Positions 1 to 7,640 are shown, counted from the first letter of the stretch. The stretch is 8,574 nucleotides of DNA from JBCBKZ01 sp039026975 (GCA_039026975.1 JBCCLI010000284.1:1-8574); one strand, 5' to 3'. Translations and numbers: made by a program. The notes: a model not told the origin generated them from the letters alone.

Positions 1-263
1 AATTATTACATAATAAATAAATATTTTAAATAAAATTATTCAATATTATGTATAATTTTTTAGGCTTAGGACTATCGCATACTGGCCCGCTTTCCTCGAA
101 AGCAGCAAAGCTATTTTGATAAGATACCCATCTAAAGTGCTGTAATCCAACCTGTTTAACTCCAGATACACAATCCTTTAACAAGCTATTGGCTTGGGTA
201 AGGATAATTGGTGGTTGATGGAACCAACCAAAAACAAACGATATAATATTATTGAACCGCAAC
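1..263. other. AT-rich intergenic region upstream of the giant GH16 gene
   Basis: The first 60 bases are almost entirely A/T, and the rest is moderately AT-rich. I see no tRNA-like fold, no strong terminator and no recognisable protein on either strand. An open frame on the minus strand (26-265) gives a 79-residue product with no recognisable motif that overlaps the start of the large gene, so I do not call it. TATAAT at 242-247 and TATTATTG at 247-254 resemble promoter -10/-7 boxes, but they lie so close to the first ATG (264) that a promoter here would give an almost leaderless mRNA. The true promoter of the large gene is not identified. Confidence 0.5.
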
Positions 264-416
264 ATGAGTCAAAAAATGTACTCGCACTACTCACTGGGAT
301 GTTTGTGGTCTTATCGATCTAGGAAATCGAAAGACCTTGACTTTTCGTTTAGAGTCAAATCCTTACTCCTTTTCTCTTTATGCTCTACCTTTCTTTTTTG
401 TGGCTCATTAATGGCC
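264..416 (+). other. Signal peptide of the GH16 protein
   Basis: Residues 1-51 have a long basic n-region (SYRSRKSK then RVK), a hydrophobic core (SLLLFSLCSTFLFCGSL) and a likely signal peptidase I cut after LMA, before QYEIT. Export through Sec is a prerequisite for T9SS. The n-region of about 30 residues is longer than usual, and no ATG start nearer the core is available in frame; TTG at 303 would shorten it. The Cys before GSLMAQ does not give a convincing lipobox. Confidence 0.85.
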
Positions 417-3400
417 CAGTATGAGATCACCAATGTAGATACTGCATGGCATGACGAATTTAATGGGACAGCTGTAGATGAAACTAATTGGACCTTCCAA
501 TTAGGGGATGGAACTACCTATGGGATTCAAGGGTGGGGAAATAACGAGCTCCAATATTATCAGAAAGAAAATGCGACAGTAAACGGAGGTTTTCTAACTA
601 TTACGGCTAAGGAAGAAGCGGTCGGGGGCTTACCTTATACCTCTACCCGTATGAATACAGCCAATTTCAACAACTTTACCTACGGCAGGTTTGAGATGAG
701 AGCCAAGATGCCCATAGGTAAAGGGATGTGGCCAGCATTTTGGCTGTTATTTACAGGGGATGGTCTTGATGGGACAGGTATAGGTGAATACGGTGGTTGG
801 GCTGCTAGTGGAGAAATTGACATTATGGAGTACCTGGGAGATAAGCCCAATGAAGTTTTTGGAACCATTCATTATGGGCAGGAATTTCCAGGGAACGTGT
901 TTACGGGTATAGATAGCATTTTGGATGCGGGAACCTTTAATGATGACTTTCATGTATTTGCAGTAGAGTGGGAACCAGGAGAAATTCGCTGGTACGTAGA
1001 TGAGGGACTATATGCTGTCCAGACTATATGGTGGTCTGAGGGAGGTCCCTTTCCTGCCCCATTTGATCAAAACTTTCATATCATCCTAAACCTGGCAGTG
1101 GGGGGTAACCTACCCGGTAGCCCGGATGCTTCTACCGTTTTCCCGCAGGAAATGGTAGTAGACTACATTAGGGTATTAAATAACAGGGATTTACCCACTG
1201 TCTCTCTGGCAGTAGATGATCCTACTCCTGCTGCGGGTGGGGGAATCATAGCTACTGCTACACCCGTATCAACCCTAGGGGTGGAAAAAGTAGAATTATT
1301 TCAGGGAGAGCTTAAAGTGGGTGAGTTTTTAGCACCTCCCTTTGATTTTTCCTTATCTAATTTGACTGAAGGAAGTTATAAGCTGCGTGCTGTAGTAACT
1401 GATATTAATGGCAATGTAAATTACTCTAATATTGTAGATGTAACCGTGGGAGCAGGGGGGCAGGGGCCATATGGATTATATCCATCTCCTATTCCTGGGG
1501 TAATAGAAGCTGAGTTATATGATACAGGTGGAAATGGAGTAGCCTACAGTGATTTGGACCCTGACTTAAATAGGGGGAGTAAGGAATCTTTGAATACTTT
1601 CCGTTCTAATGAGGGGGTGGATATTCAGCCTACTACAGATATGGGTGGAGGCAGCGTGGTAGGATTTATTGAAAACGGAGAATATACAGAGTATACCGTA
1701 AACGTAGCTGAGGACGGACTATATGATGTAACCATCAGGCTGTCTGCAGAAACCAGTACAGGTACTTTAAGGCTCCTATTCGATGGGGTAGATAAAAGTG
1801 GACCTATTAATTTTATTCCTTCCGGAGACTTTGGAACCTATATAGACGTGTTAGTTACTGGATTAGACTTAACAGCTGGTAACCAAGTGATGCGCTTAGC
1901 CTTTGAGGGTACCGGGATGACGGTTAATAAAATGACCTTCACAGAAATAGTGCCTCCAAAGGAAATTGTCTTTGATGACATGGAGCACGGAGATCCTAGC
2001 CCCAATAATAATGGTTGGTTCTATTTTGGAGGAGGAGAAGGTGGCGGAACCTTTGGGCCTACTACCACAGACCTACCCCCTAAAAATGGAGGGATATATG
2101 CCTTATCTTCTTCATGGACAAGTAATAATGGTGGAGTAGGCTTTTTTGGCGGCTTTGGTCGTACTAATCCTACTGATCTTACAGATGCCACTCACTTTAA
2201 CTTCTGGATTAACCCTGCAGTGGATGAAATTTATAATCTTGAAATCAATTTACAGGATGATGATAATGGAGATAATGATGCTCCTTTTCCATTAGTAGCT
2301 GATGATGAATTTTGGTACATCTTGGGTGTCGGTGGAGATGATTCGGAAGTTACGCCCGGTGGGGGATGGCAGCTAGTCAGTATTCCATTTACTGATTTTG
2401 TGGATAAAAACCCCAATGTAGGGAATGATATACTTGACGGGATTCCTACCTCTGAAGGGGGAAATGGTGCCCTGATTAATGTAGTAATTGCGGTAGTTAC
2501 AGAAACCACTACCGCCACTTTCAATACTGACTATTGGGTGTTCACTGATAGACCAGTAGCAGCAGATATTGCGGTTGATCCTATGGCATATGATTTTGGG
2601 GCTGTGAGAGCGGGTATTTGTACTTCAAAACCTTTTGTGATTGCTAATGAAGGGATTTGTGATTTGGTGATTACTGCAATAAATGTAACTGGTACGGATG
2701 CAGCTGATTTTAGCAGTACTAATAGTACATTACCATTGACTATTCCTGCAGGTAGCAGAGAATTCATTCAGGTAACCTTCAGTCCTTCCTCCGCAGGCGC
2801 TAAGAGTGCAGCTCTAAGCATAGTAAGTAATGATCCAGATGAAAATCCCCTGGAAGTTCCTTTAAGTGGGATGGGAGAAAATGTGACTGATCTAGTCTTT
2901 GATGACATAGAGCATGGAGATGCTACTGGTAATGGCTGGTTCTTTGAAAGTGGTGGCAACATTGGCGGAGTTGGTGGCGGCGGCGGCGGTGCTACTACAG
3001 CTGATGTAGCTCCTGAGAACGGTGGAACCTATTCCCTTGAGACAGGTTGGGGATCAGGAAATGTGCCCGGCTTTTTTGGCGTATTTGGTCGTAATTTCTC
3101 TTTAGATCTTTCTGGTATGGAATTCTTCAGCATATGGGTAAACCCATTTGTGGCCGGACAGGAGTATACGATAGAAATAAATTTTCAGGAGGATGATAAT
3201 GCTAATGGATCCTTTGATCCGGGACTGGATGATGAGTTCCAGTTTAACCTAAAAGTGGGGGGAGCAGATGCGGACCTTATTCCTGGCAGTGGATGGCAGC
3301 GAGTAATCATTCCTCTGTCAGAATTATCTGATGATAATGGATTCTCCAATGGTGGAGACGGTATTTTCAATCCATTTTCATTCCTCTGTGGTGGAAATGG

Positions 3401-6400
3401 GGAACTCATCAGCATAGTGTTTGCTATTGTGAGTGAAGGATCAGATGCTAATGTTAGAATTGATAACTTGACCTTCCTGTCTGAACTTGAAGGACCAGAC
3501 ATAGATGCACAGCCTTCTCCATTAGCGTTTGGAGACGTATTTGTAGATAACTGTGCTATTAAGACGCTGACCATTTCAAATATAGGAGGAGAAAGCCTTG
3601 ATGTAAGTGAGCTGACCTTCTCTGGAGATGGTATGTCAGCCTTTAGCATTCTTGCCGGAGATGCTCCTTTTACGGTGGCTCCTGGTTCTTTCCAGGAGGT
3701 AGATATTTTATTTACCCCCACCTCACCAGGAAATTATTCTCCTACTTTAACTATAACGAGTAATGATCCCGATGAAGGCTCATTAGAAGTATCAGTAACT
3801 GCTACCGGGACTGATGATGCCATTATTGTGTTTGATGATATGGAACACGGTAATCCTACTAATGGCGCTAATGGATGGTTCCAGTATGGAGGAGATCCTA
3901 ATACTGGTGGTGGATTTGGGCCTGTAGATGATGTGCCCCCCGTAGCTGGTGGAAGCTTTGCCATGGTTACCGGATGGGGAGGAGCTAATCCTGGTATTTA
4001 TGGTGGTTTTGGGCGTACGTTCCCTACAAATATAGTAGGCACCACCCATTTCAATATGTGGATTAAACCTTTTGACCCAGACAATCCTACCAACTTTGAT
4101 CAAGAATACATTCTACAGATTCAGTTGCAAGAAGATGACAATGGAGATGATGCCATTACGCCGGCTGATGATGAAGAATATCAGTATAACCTAAAGGTAG
4201 GTGGAGATGATGCCGAGGTGCTCATGAATGGTGAGTGGCAGCTTATTTCTATTCCCCTAAGTGATTTCTTCAAAGACACTGGCTTTTTGACTGGAGGAAA
4301 TGGCGTCTTTGATCCATTACCGGTAGCCTGCGGGGGTAACGGTCAACTAATAGCTATAGCAGTTACGGTACAGGGAATAGCTGCTAGCCAAGCGGCTAAT
4401 TTCCGTACAGATTACTGGTCATTCTCTAATGGGCCTTTAGAGCAAGAAATAGTCGCCTCACCTGATCCGCTAGTATTTGGAGATATAACAGCTGGAAGTT
4501 GTGCAGAAGAAACCGTAACTATTTCTAATCCTGGTTTTGCAGACCTGGAGGTAACAGAAGTAATGATTACGGGTGATGATGCAGATGTATTTTCCATTCA
4601 GTCAGGAGGTGATCCTTTCACATTAGCTCCTGGAGAAATGCAAGACATAGTGATTCTGTTTACCCCTGAGGCAGAGGAAGCATTTGTTGCATCTTTGCGC
4701 TTAGGTAATAATGATTCAGAAAATAACCCATTAATAGTAGCATTAATGGGTACGGGAATAGCGCCTGGCACATTAGTCTTCGATGATATGGAGCATGGGA
4801 ACCCTACTCCTGGCAATAATGGCTGGTTCCAGTTTGGAGGAGATCCTGATACAGGAGGTGGATATGGTCCTATAGCAGATGACTTGCCTCCTTCCCTGGG
4901 AGGAACTACTGCTTTAGTGAGCGGTTGGGGAGGTGCTAATCCAGGTATTTATGGTGGATTTGGACGTAATTTCCCACTGGACGTTAGCCAGTCTACCCAC
5001 TTTAATTTCTGGATTAATCCACTAGACCCTACTGACCCTTCGAATATGGATCAGGAGTTTATTCTCCAGATTCAATTACAAGAAGATGATAATGGAGATG
5101 GTACCATTACCCCGGATGTGGATGATGAGTTTCAGTATAACCTGAAAGTAGGAGGAGATGATGCTGACGTAAAAGCTGGTGGAGGATGGCAGTTTGTGTC
5201 TATCCCCTTGAGTGAGTTCTTCTATGATAATTCCTTTCTATTCGGCGGAAATCAGGTCTTTGACCCTGTATCACCTCTTTGTGGCGGGAATGGAGAATTG
5301 ATAGCCATAGCTATTACTGTTCAGGGAATAGCACCAAATCAGGCAGCCAACTTCCGCTTGGACTATCTCGCATTCTCCGCAGGGGAACTTGGACCAGAGA
5401 TAGACGCTAAGCCTAATCCGGTAGCATTTGGTGAAGTTACCCTAAGCACCTGTGGGGAGTCTATTCTGACTATTGAAAATAAAGGGGCTGTTCCACTGGA
5501 AATAGAGGCTATGAACTTTATGGGTATAGAGCCAACGCCTTTCTATATTCTGTCTGGAGATGCGCCTGTTACTATACTGCCAAATGAAACGCATGAGGTA
5601 GTGCTAGGCTTCAATCCGCCTGAAAGAGAAGAGTATGAGGATATACTCCAAATTATCAGCAACGATCCTAACAATAGTGAATTTGAGATCCTATTGATGG
5701 GTACAGGAGTTTCACAAGGGGTAGTAGTCTTTGATAATATGGAGCATGGAGATCCATTTGGGAATGGATGGTTTGCTTTTGGAGGAGCTGTTGGAGGAGG
5801 AGGTATAGATCCCAACTTTGTAGATCTGCCCCCTTCAGACGGTGGAAGTGCTTCTTTACAGACCGGCTGGGGGTCTGGTGGCACAGCAGGAATATTTGGT
5901 GGATTTGGCCGTACCAGTTCTACAGATATAGGCCCTGCTACCAACTTTAGTTTCTGGATTAATCCAGATGCAGGACAGGAGTACATCATAACTATCCAGC
6001 TACAAGATGATGATAATGGAGATGATATGATTCCATTCCCTCCCACAGGGGAGGATGATGAATTCCAGTATGACCTGAAAGTTGGAGGTCCGGAGGCAGA
6101 AGTATTCCCTGGGAAAGGGTGGCAGTATGTTTCCATCCCACTGGAAGATTTCTATGATGACAATTCTTTCTTACCTGGAGGAAATGGCATTTTTGATCCT
6201 GTCCCGGTTAGTTGTGGAGGAAATGGGCAGCTGATAGCCGTGATCTTCGGAATAGAAAGTGTGTCAGGCGCTGATGTAACCTTCCGTACAGACTTCTGGT
6301 CATTCTCCAGCGGTCCGGCTGTTACTTCTTTTATACTCGTAGATGCTGATACTGATACGGAAGTAACAGAGGTGAAAGAAGGAGATACCTTCACCCTGGA

Positions 6401-7589
6401 CGAGCTACCGGAGAATTTTAACCTAGTAGCTGTAGTAGAAGGGAATGAGGAAATCAACAGAGTATTCCTCGACCTGAATGGGCCTGTGGAAAATGAGCGT
6501 TTTGAGCGTGTCTTCCCCTATGCTGTCTTTGGAGATAATAAAGGAAACTTTAATGGAAGACCTAAGAAGGCAGGTATGTATGACATTACTGCTACGCCCT
6601 TTTTCATTGATGGTGAACTAATGGAAGGTGGATCATTGACTGTTAACTTTGAAATCATTGATTGTGATGTTGAAGGAGATATGGCCAATGCTGGTCCTAA
6701 GAAGCAGCTTGACTGCGATACGGGAACTGCTATGTTAGAAGGTAGTGTAATGCAAGGACCCCTAACAGCACCTTTCATGGTGGAGTGGAGTGGACCTAGC
6801 GGCTTTAGCTCTACTAGTCTTACGCCTGAGGTTACCCTGGCAGGTATTTATACCTTAACTATTACAGGTGGTATTACTGGCTGTGTAAGTACAGACGAGG
6901 TACTGGTAGAACCATGTGCCGAGACTTGTGAGCCTCAAGTCTCCGGCTTCATTCTGGTAAATGCTAAAACAGATGAGGATATCAGAGAACTGACAACAGG
7001 GGCTGTTATAGACTTGACTCAGGATGGAAGAGACTTGAGTATCAGGGCGAAGGTTCTTTGTGGAGATAAAGTGAAAAGTGTGAAACTTGAACTGAGAGGC
7101 GCTCAAGTGAGGGACAGAACGGAGAATGTGGCTCCCTACTCCTTAACTGGAGATATAAAGGGAGACTACAGAGACCAGGAGTTCAGACCTGGAGACTACA
7201 GCTTAGAAGCTACGCCTTTTACGGAACGCAATGGGCAAGGAGCAGAAGGTATCAGTAAAATGATCACCTTTACAGTCACCAATGGGGAGGCTGCTGTACA
7301 AAGTCAATTTGGAGATCCATCTCTAAATCCTGACTATCAGTTGAGCATATTCCCTATACCTACGGCAGGCGAGCTCTACCTGGATATGAAGTTCTTTGAA
7401 GAAGGAATTTATGAGGTAGTCCTGTTTGACATAGCCGGAAGAACTGTAATGGATCAGAGATTGGTGTACGATGAAGTAACAGGGAAGCGGTTCACTGTTA
7501 AGACACAGCAGTTAGCTGATGGGGTGTATATGCTACGCCTCAGCGGCCAAGAGTATCAAGAATGGAGAAAGATCTCCATCAACAGATAA
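264..7589 (+). CDS. Giant secreted GH16 beta-glucanase (laminarinase-like) with CBM6, A/B repeat array and T9SS sorting domain
   Basis: The 2441-residue product probably cleaves beta-1,3 or mixed beta-1,3/1,4-glucans outside the cell. Order by residue: signal peptide 1-51; GH16 58-307 with EIDIME at 184-189; Ig-like 309-398; CBM6 about 402-562; alternating A/B modules 567-2019; 'FILV' module C1 2020-2133; PKD-like 2134-2218; second 'FILV' module 2223-2339; T9SS type A sorting domain 2357-2441. GWGNNELQYY and VDYIRV are typical of laminarinase-type GH16. Most GH16 enzymes have only 250-600 residues, so the array is the unusual part. The frame stays open from TTG 252. I prefer ATG 264 because it is the first ATG; ATG 276 is an equally good alternative and no Shine-Dalgarno decides. 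No stop or frameshift interrupts the gene. T9SS use and glucan class are inferred from family knowledge; lichenan, agar or porphyran as substrate is not excluded. Confidence 0.93.
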   Translation: MSQKMYSHYSLGCLWSYRSRKSKDLDFSFRVKSLLLFSLCSTFLFCGSLMAQYEITNVDTAWHDEFNGTAVDETNWTFQLGDGTTYGIQGWGNNELQYYQKENATVNGGFLTITAKEEAVGGLPYTSTRMNTANFNNFTYGRFEMRAKMPIGKGMWPAFWLLFTGDGLDGTGIGEYGGWAASGEIDIMEYLGDKPNEVFGTIHYGQEFPGNVFTGIDSILDAGTFNDDFHVFAVEWEPGEIRWYVDEGLYAVQTIWWSEGGPFPAPFDQNFHIILNLAVGGNLPGSPDASTVFPQEMVVDYIRVLNNRDLPTVSLAVDDPTPAAGGGIIATATPVSTLGVEKVELFQGELKVGEFLAPPFDFSLSNLTEGSYKLRAVVTDINGNVNYSNIVDVTVGAGGQGPYGLYPSPIPGVIEAELYDTGGNGVAYSDLDPDLNRGSKESLNTFRSNEGVDIQPTTDMGGGSVVGFIENGEYTEYTVNVAEDGLYDVTIRLSAETSTGTLRLLFDGVDKSGPINFIPSGDFGTYIDVLVTGLDLTAGNQVMRLAFEGTGMTVNKMTFTEIVPPKEIVFDDMEHGDPSPNNNGWFYFGGGEGGGTFGPTTTDLPPKNGGIYALSSSWTSNNGGVGFFGGFGRTNPTDLTDATHFNFWINPAVDEIYNLEINLQDDDNGDNDAPFPLVADDEFWYILGVGGDDSEVTPGGGWQLVSIPFTDFVDKNPNVGNDILDGIPTSEGGNGALINVVIAVVTETTTATFNTDYWVFTDRPVAADIAVDPMAYDFGAVRAGICTSKPFVIANEGICDLVITAINVTGTDAADFSSTNSTLPLTIPAGSREFIQVTFSPSSAGAKSAALSIVSNDPDENPLEVPLSGMGENVTDLVFDDIEHGDATGNGWFFESGGNIGGVGGGGGGATTADVAPENGGTYSLETGWGSGNVPGFFGVFGRNFSLDLSGMEFFSIWVNPFVAGQEYTIEINFQEDDNANGSFDPGLDDEFQFNLKVGGADADLIPGSGWQRVIIPLSELSDDNGFSNGGDGIFNPFSFLCGGNGELISIVFAIVSEGSDANVRIDNLTFLSELEGPDIDAQPSPLAFGDVFVDNCAIKTLTISNIGGESLDVSELTFSGDGMSAFSILAGDAPFTVAPGSFQEVDILFTPTSPGNYSPTLTITSNDPDEGSLEVSVTATGTDDAIIVFDDMEHGNPTNGANGWFQYGGDPNTGGGFGPVDDVPPVAGGSFAMVTGWGGANPGIYGGFGRTFPTNIVGTTHFNMWIKPFDPDNPTNFDQEYILQIQLQEDDNGDDAITPADDEEYQYNLKVGGDDAEVLMNGEWQLISIPLSDFFKDTGFLTGGNGVFDPLPVACGGNGQLIAIAVTVQGIAASQAANFRTDYWSFSNGPLEQEIVASPDPLVFGDITAGSCAEETVTISNPGFADLEVTEVMITGDDADVFSIQSGGDPFTLAPGEMQDIVILFTPEAEEAFVASLRLGNNDSENNPLIVALMGTGIAPGTLVFDDMEHGNPTPGNNGWFQFGGDPDTGGGYGPIADDLPPSLGGTTALVSGWGGANPGIYGGFGRNFPLDVSQSTHFNFWINPLDPTDPSNMDQEFILQIQLQEDDNGDGTITPDVDDEFQYNLKVGGDDADVKAGGGWQFVSIPLSEFFYDNSFLFGGNQVFDPVSPLCGGNGELIAIAITVQGIAPNQAANFRLDYLAFSAGELGPEIDAKPNPVAFGEVTLSTCGESILTIENKGAVPLEIEAMNFMGIEPTPFYILSGDAPVTILPNETHEVVLGFNPPEREEYEDILQIISNDPNNSEFEILLMGTGVSQGVVVFDNMEHGDPFGNGWFAFGGAVGGGGIDPNFVDLPPSDGGSASLQTGWGSGGTAGIFGGFGRTSSTDIGPATNFSFWINPDAGQEYIITIQLQDDDNGDDMIPFPPTGEDDEFQYDLKVGGPEAEVFPGKGWQYVSIPLEDFYDDNSFLPGGNGIFDPVPVSCGGNGQLIAVIFGIESVSGADVTFRTDFWSFSSGPAVTSFILVDADTDTEVTEVKEGDTFTLDELPENFNLVAVVEGNEEINRVFLDLNGPVENERFERVFPYAVFGDNKGNFNGRPKKAGMYDITATPFFIDGELMEGGSLTVNFEIIDCDVEGDMANAGPKKQLDCDTGTAMLEGSVMQGPLTAPFMVEWSGPSGFSSTSLTPEVTLAGIYTLTITGGITGCVSTDEVLVEPCAETCEPQVSGFILVNAKTDEDIRELTTGAVIDLTQDGRDLSIRAKVLCGDKVKSVKLELRGAQVRDRTENVAPYSLTGDIKGDYRDQEFRPGDYSLEATPFTERNGQGAEGISKMITFTVTNGEAAVQSQFGDPSLNPDYQLSIFPIPTAGELYLDMKFFEEGIYEVVLFDIAGRTVMDQRLVYDEVTGKRFTVKTQQLADGVYMLRLSGQEYQEWRKISINR
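435..1184 (+). other. GH16 catalytic domain (laminarinase-like)
   Basis: About 250 residues (58-307), the usual length of a GH16 beta-jelly-roll. The ExDxxE active-site motif reads EIDIME: nucleophile E184 (codon 813-815), assisting D186 and acid/base E189 (codon 828-830). Upstream are GWGNNELQYY and YGRFEMRAKMP-GKGMWPAFW; downstream are WEPGEIRWYVD and the closing VDYIRV. All are characteristic of the laminarinase-type GH16 enzymes. The catalytic residues are intact, so I expect activity. No cysteine occurs in this domain. Confidence 0.93.
1188..1458 (+). other. Bacterial Ig-like linker domain
   Basis: Residues 309-398 read as a bacterial Ig-like fold: PTVSLAVDDPTPAAGG, then VEKVELFQGELKVGE, and LTEGSYKLRAVVTDINGN near the end. 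Domains of this type usually separate a glycoside hydrolase from its binding modules. Assignment is from the strand pattern and the 'G-Y-L-A-V-D-GN' signature. Confidence 0.75.
1467..1949 (+). other. CBM6 carbohydrate-binding module
   Basis: Residues about 402-562. The module opens with IPGVIEAELYDTGGNGVAY, followed by an EGVDI segment, GFIENGEYTEYTVNV, GLYDVTIRLSAETSTGTLRL and LTAGNQVMRLAFEG. This is the standard order of CBM6 motifs, including the opening IEAE (E415, E417) associated with the structural calcium site. CBM6 modules next to GH16 laminarinases often bind beta-1,3-glucan, which fits the enzyme; the exact ligand is inference. Confidence 0.85.
1962..6320 (+). repeat. In-frame array of five A modules alternating with four B modules
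   Basis: A modules: A1 1962-2561, A2 2889-3494, A3 3819-4439, A4 4770-5393, A5 5721-6320 (200-208 residues). B modules: B1 2562-2888, B2 3495-3818, B3 4440-4769, B4 5394-5720 (108-110 residues). The A+B period is 927-951 bp. Each A starts with VFDD(M/I)EHG (VFDNMEHG in A5) and carries NGWF, (G/V)FGR, F-(F/M/I)W(I/V)-P, an acidic stretch like DDDNGD, a W-(L/F/Y/R)-(V/I)-IP-(T/S/E)-(D/E) strand pair and GGNG. Each B shows FG-(V/I), N-G, P-(G/E/N), F-P and a closing G(T/M)G, typical of choice-of-anchor D / HYDIN-like Ig modules. A modules look like carbohydrate-binding beta-sandwiches, but I know no family that they match with certainty. Confidence 0.9.
2973..2990 (+). repeat. GGC-rich polyglycine tract in module A2
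   Basis: Six consecutive Gly codons, four of them GGC in a row (2976-2987), encode a glycine run in the Gly-rich loop near the start of A2. It is a GC-rich spot in otherwise AT-leaning DNA. Length change by replication slippage in units of three would keep the frame. Confidence 0.7.
6321..6662 (+). other. 'FILV' module C1
   Basis: Residues 2020-2133 start VTSFILVDADTDTEV and include VFLDLNG, ENERFERVFPYAVFGDNKG and AGMYDITATPFF. The pattern 'FILV-A-TD ... EN-(A/F)PY-L-GD--G-(Y/F) ... G-Y---ATPF' recurs at 6930-7280, so this is a repeated accessory module. Similar segments appear in large secreted Bacteroidota proteins. I cannot attach a specific function; an Ig-like spacer is likely. Confidence 0.7.
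6663..6917 (+). other. PKD-like domain between the two FILV modules
   Basis: Residues 2134-2218 carry ANAGPKKQLDCDTG, VEWSGPSGFSS, LAGIYTLTITGG and GCVSTDEVLV. This order (AG-K-LDC, W-GP-GF, AG-YTLT, GC) is the PKD-like / Ig-like pattern common in Bacteroidota adhesins and T9SS cargo. It holds several cysteines, likely forming one or two disulfides outside the cell. Role: spacer or stalk. Confidence 0.75.
6930..7280 (+). other. 'FILV' module C2
   Basis: Second copy of the module seen at 6321-6662, residues 2223-2339: VSGFILVNAKTDEDI, VKLELRG, ENVAPYSLTGDIKGDY and GDYSLEATPF. It differs by carrying one cysteine (VLCGDK) that C1 lacks. The two copies are clearly diverged, so the duplication is old or the modules were acquired separately. 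Confidence 0.7.
7332..7586 (+). other. T9SS type A C-terminal sorting domain
   Basis: The last 85 residues read LSIFPIPTAGELYLDM, YEVVLFDIAGRTVMDQ, LADGVYMLRLSG and a basic end, EWRKISINR. This is the usual type A sorting signal (a 'PNP-G' strand, 'V-(L/I)-(D/Y)--GR', 'L--G-Y-(L/V)-(L/I)', basic C-terminus). PIP replaces the commoner PNP. The domain directs the protein through the outer membrane and is normally cut off as the cargo is attached to the surface or released. Confidence 0.92.
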
Positions 7590-7612
7590 AATGCACACAT
7601 AGGTAGTTGACC

Positions 7613-7640
7613 AAGCCGGGCCTTAGGGTCCGGCTTTTTT
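7613..7640 (+). terminator. Intrinsic terminator of the GH16 gene
   Basis: Ten-base-pair stem AAGCCGGGCC / GGTCCGGCTT (7613-7622 with 7627-7636, one G-U pair) closed by a TTAG tetraloop (7623-7626). It is followed by a T run to 7640. It lies 23 bases after the TAA at 7587-7589, a textbook rho-independent terminator. Confidence 0.93.

Noticed and set aside
26..265. 79-codon open frame on the minus strand upstream of the GH16 gene
   Set aside because: No recognisable domain, an AT-rich low-complexity end, and overlap with the start region of the well-supported gene; likely chance.
399..420. Lipobox (lipoprotein signal) around the Cys before GSLMAQ
   Set aside because: The residues before the Cys (TFLF) do not form an L-[AS]-[GA]-C lipobox, and a normal signal peptidase I site, LMA|Q, follows directly; a T9SS domain also argues for a non-lipoprotein.
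3185..3721. Long minus-strand open frame (178 codons) inside the array, and a similar one of 197 codons at 5543-6136
   Set aside because: They lie antisense to strongly conserved repeat modules and recur because the Asp/Gly-rich coding sequence rarely gives stops on the other strand; products are Ser/Pro-rich with no motif.
5768..5950. 60-codon plus-strand frame inside module A5
   Set aside because: Out-of-frame shadow of the large gene; Trp/Arg-rich product without any recognisable feature.
1962..6320. Array considered as a CRISPR or a DNA satellite
   Set aside because: Units are 927-951 bp, in frame and diverged at the protein level; this is a protein domain repeat, not a DNA-level array.
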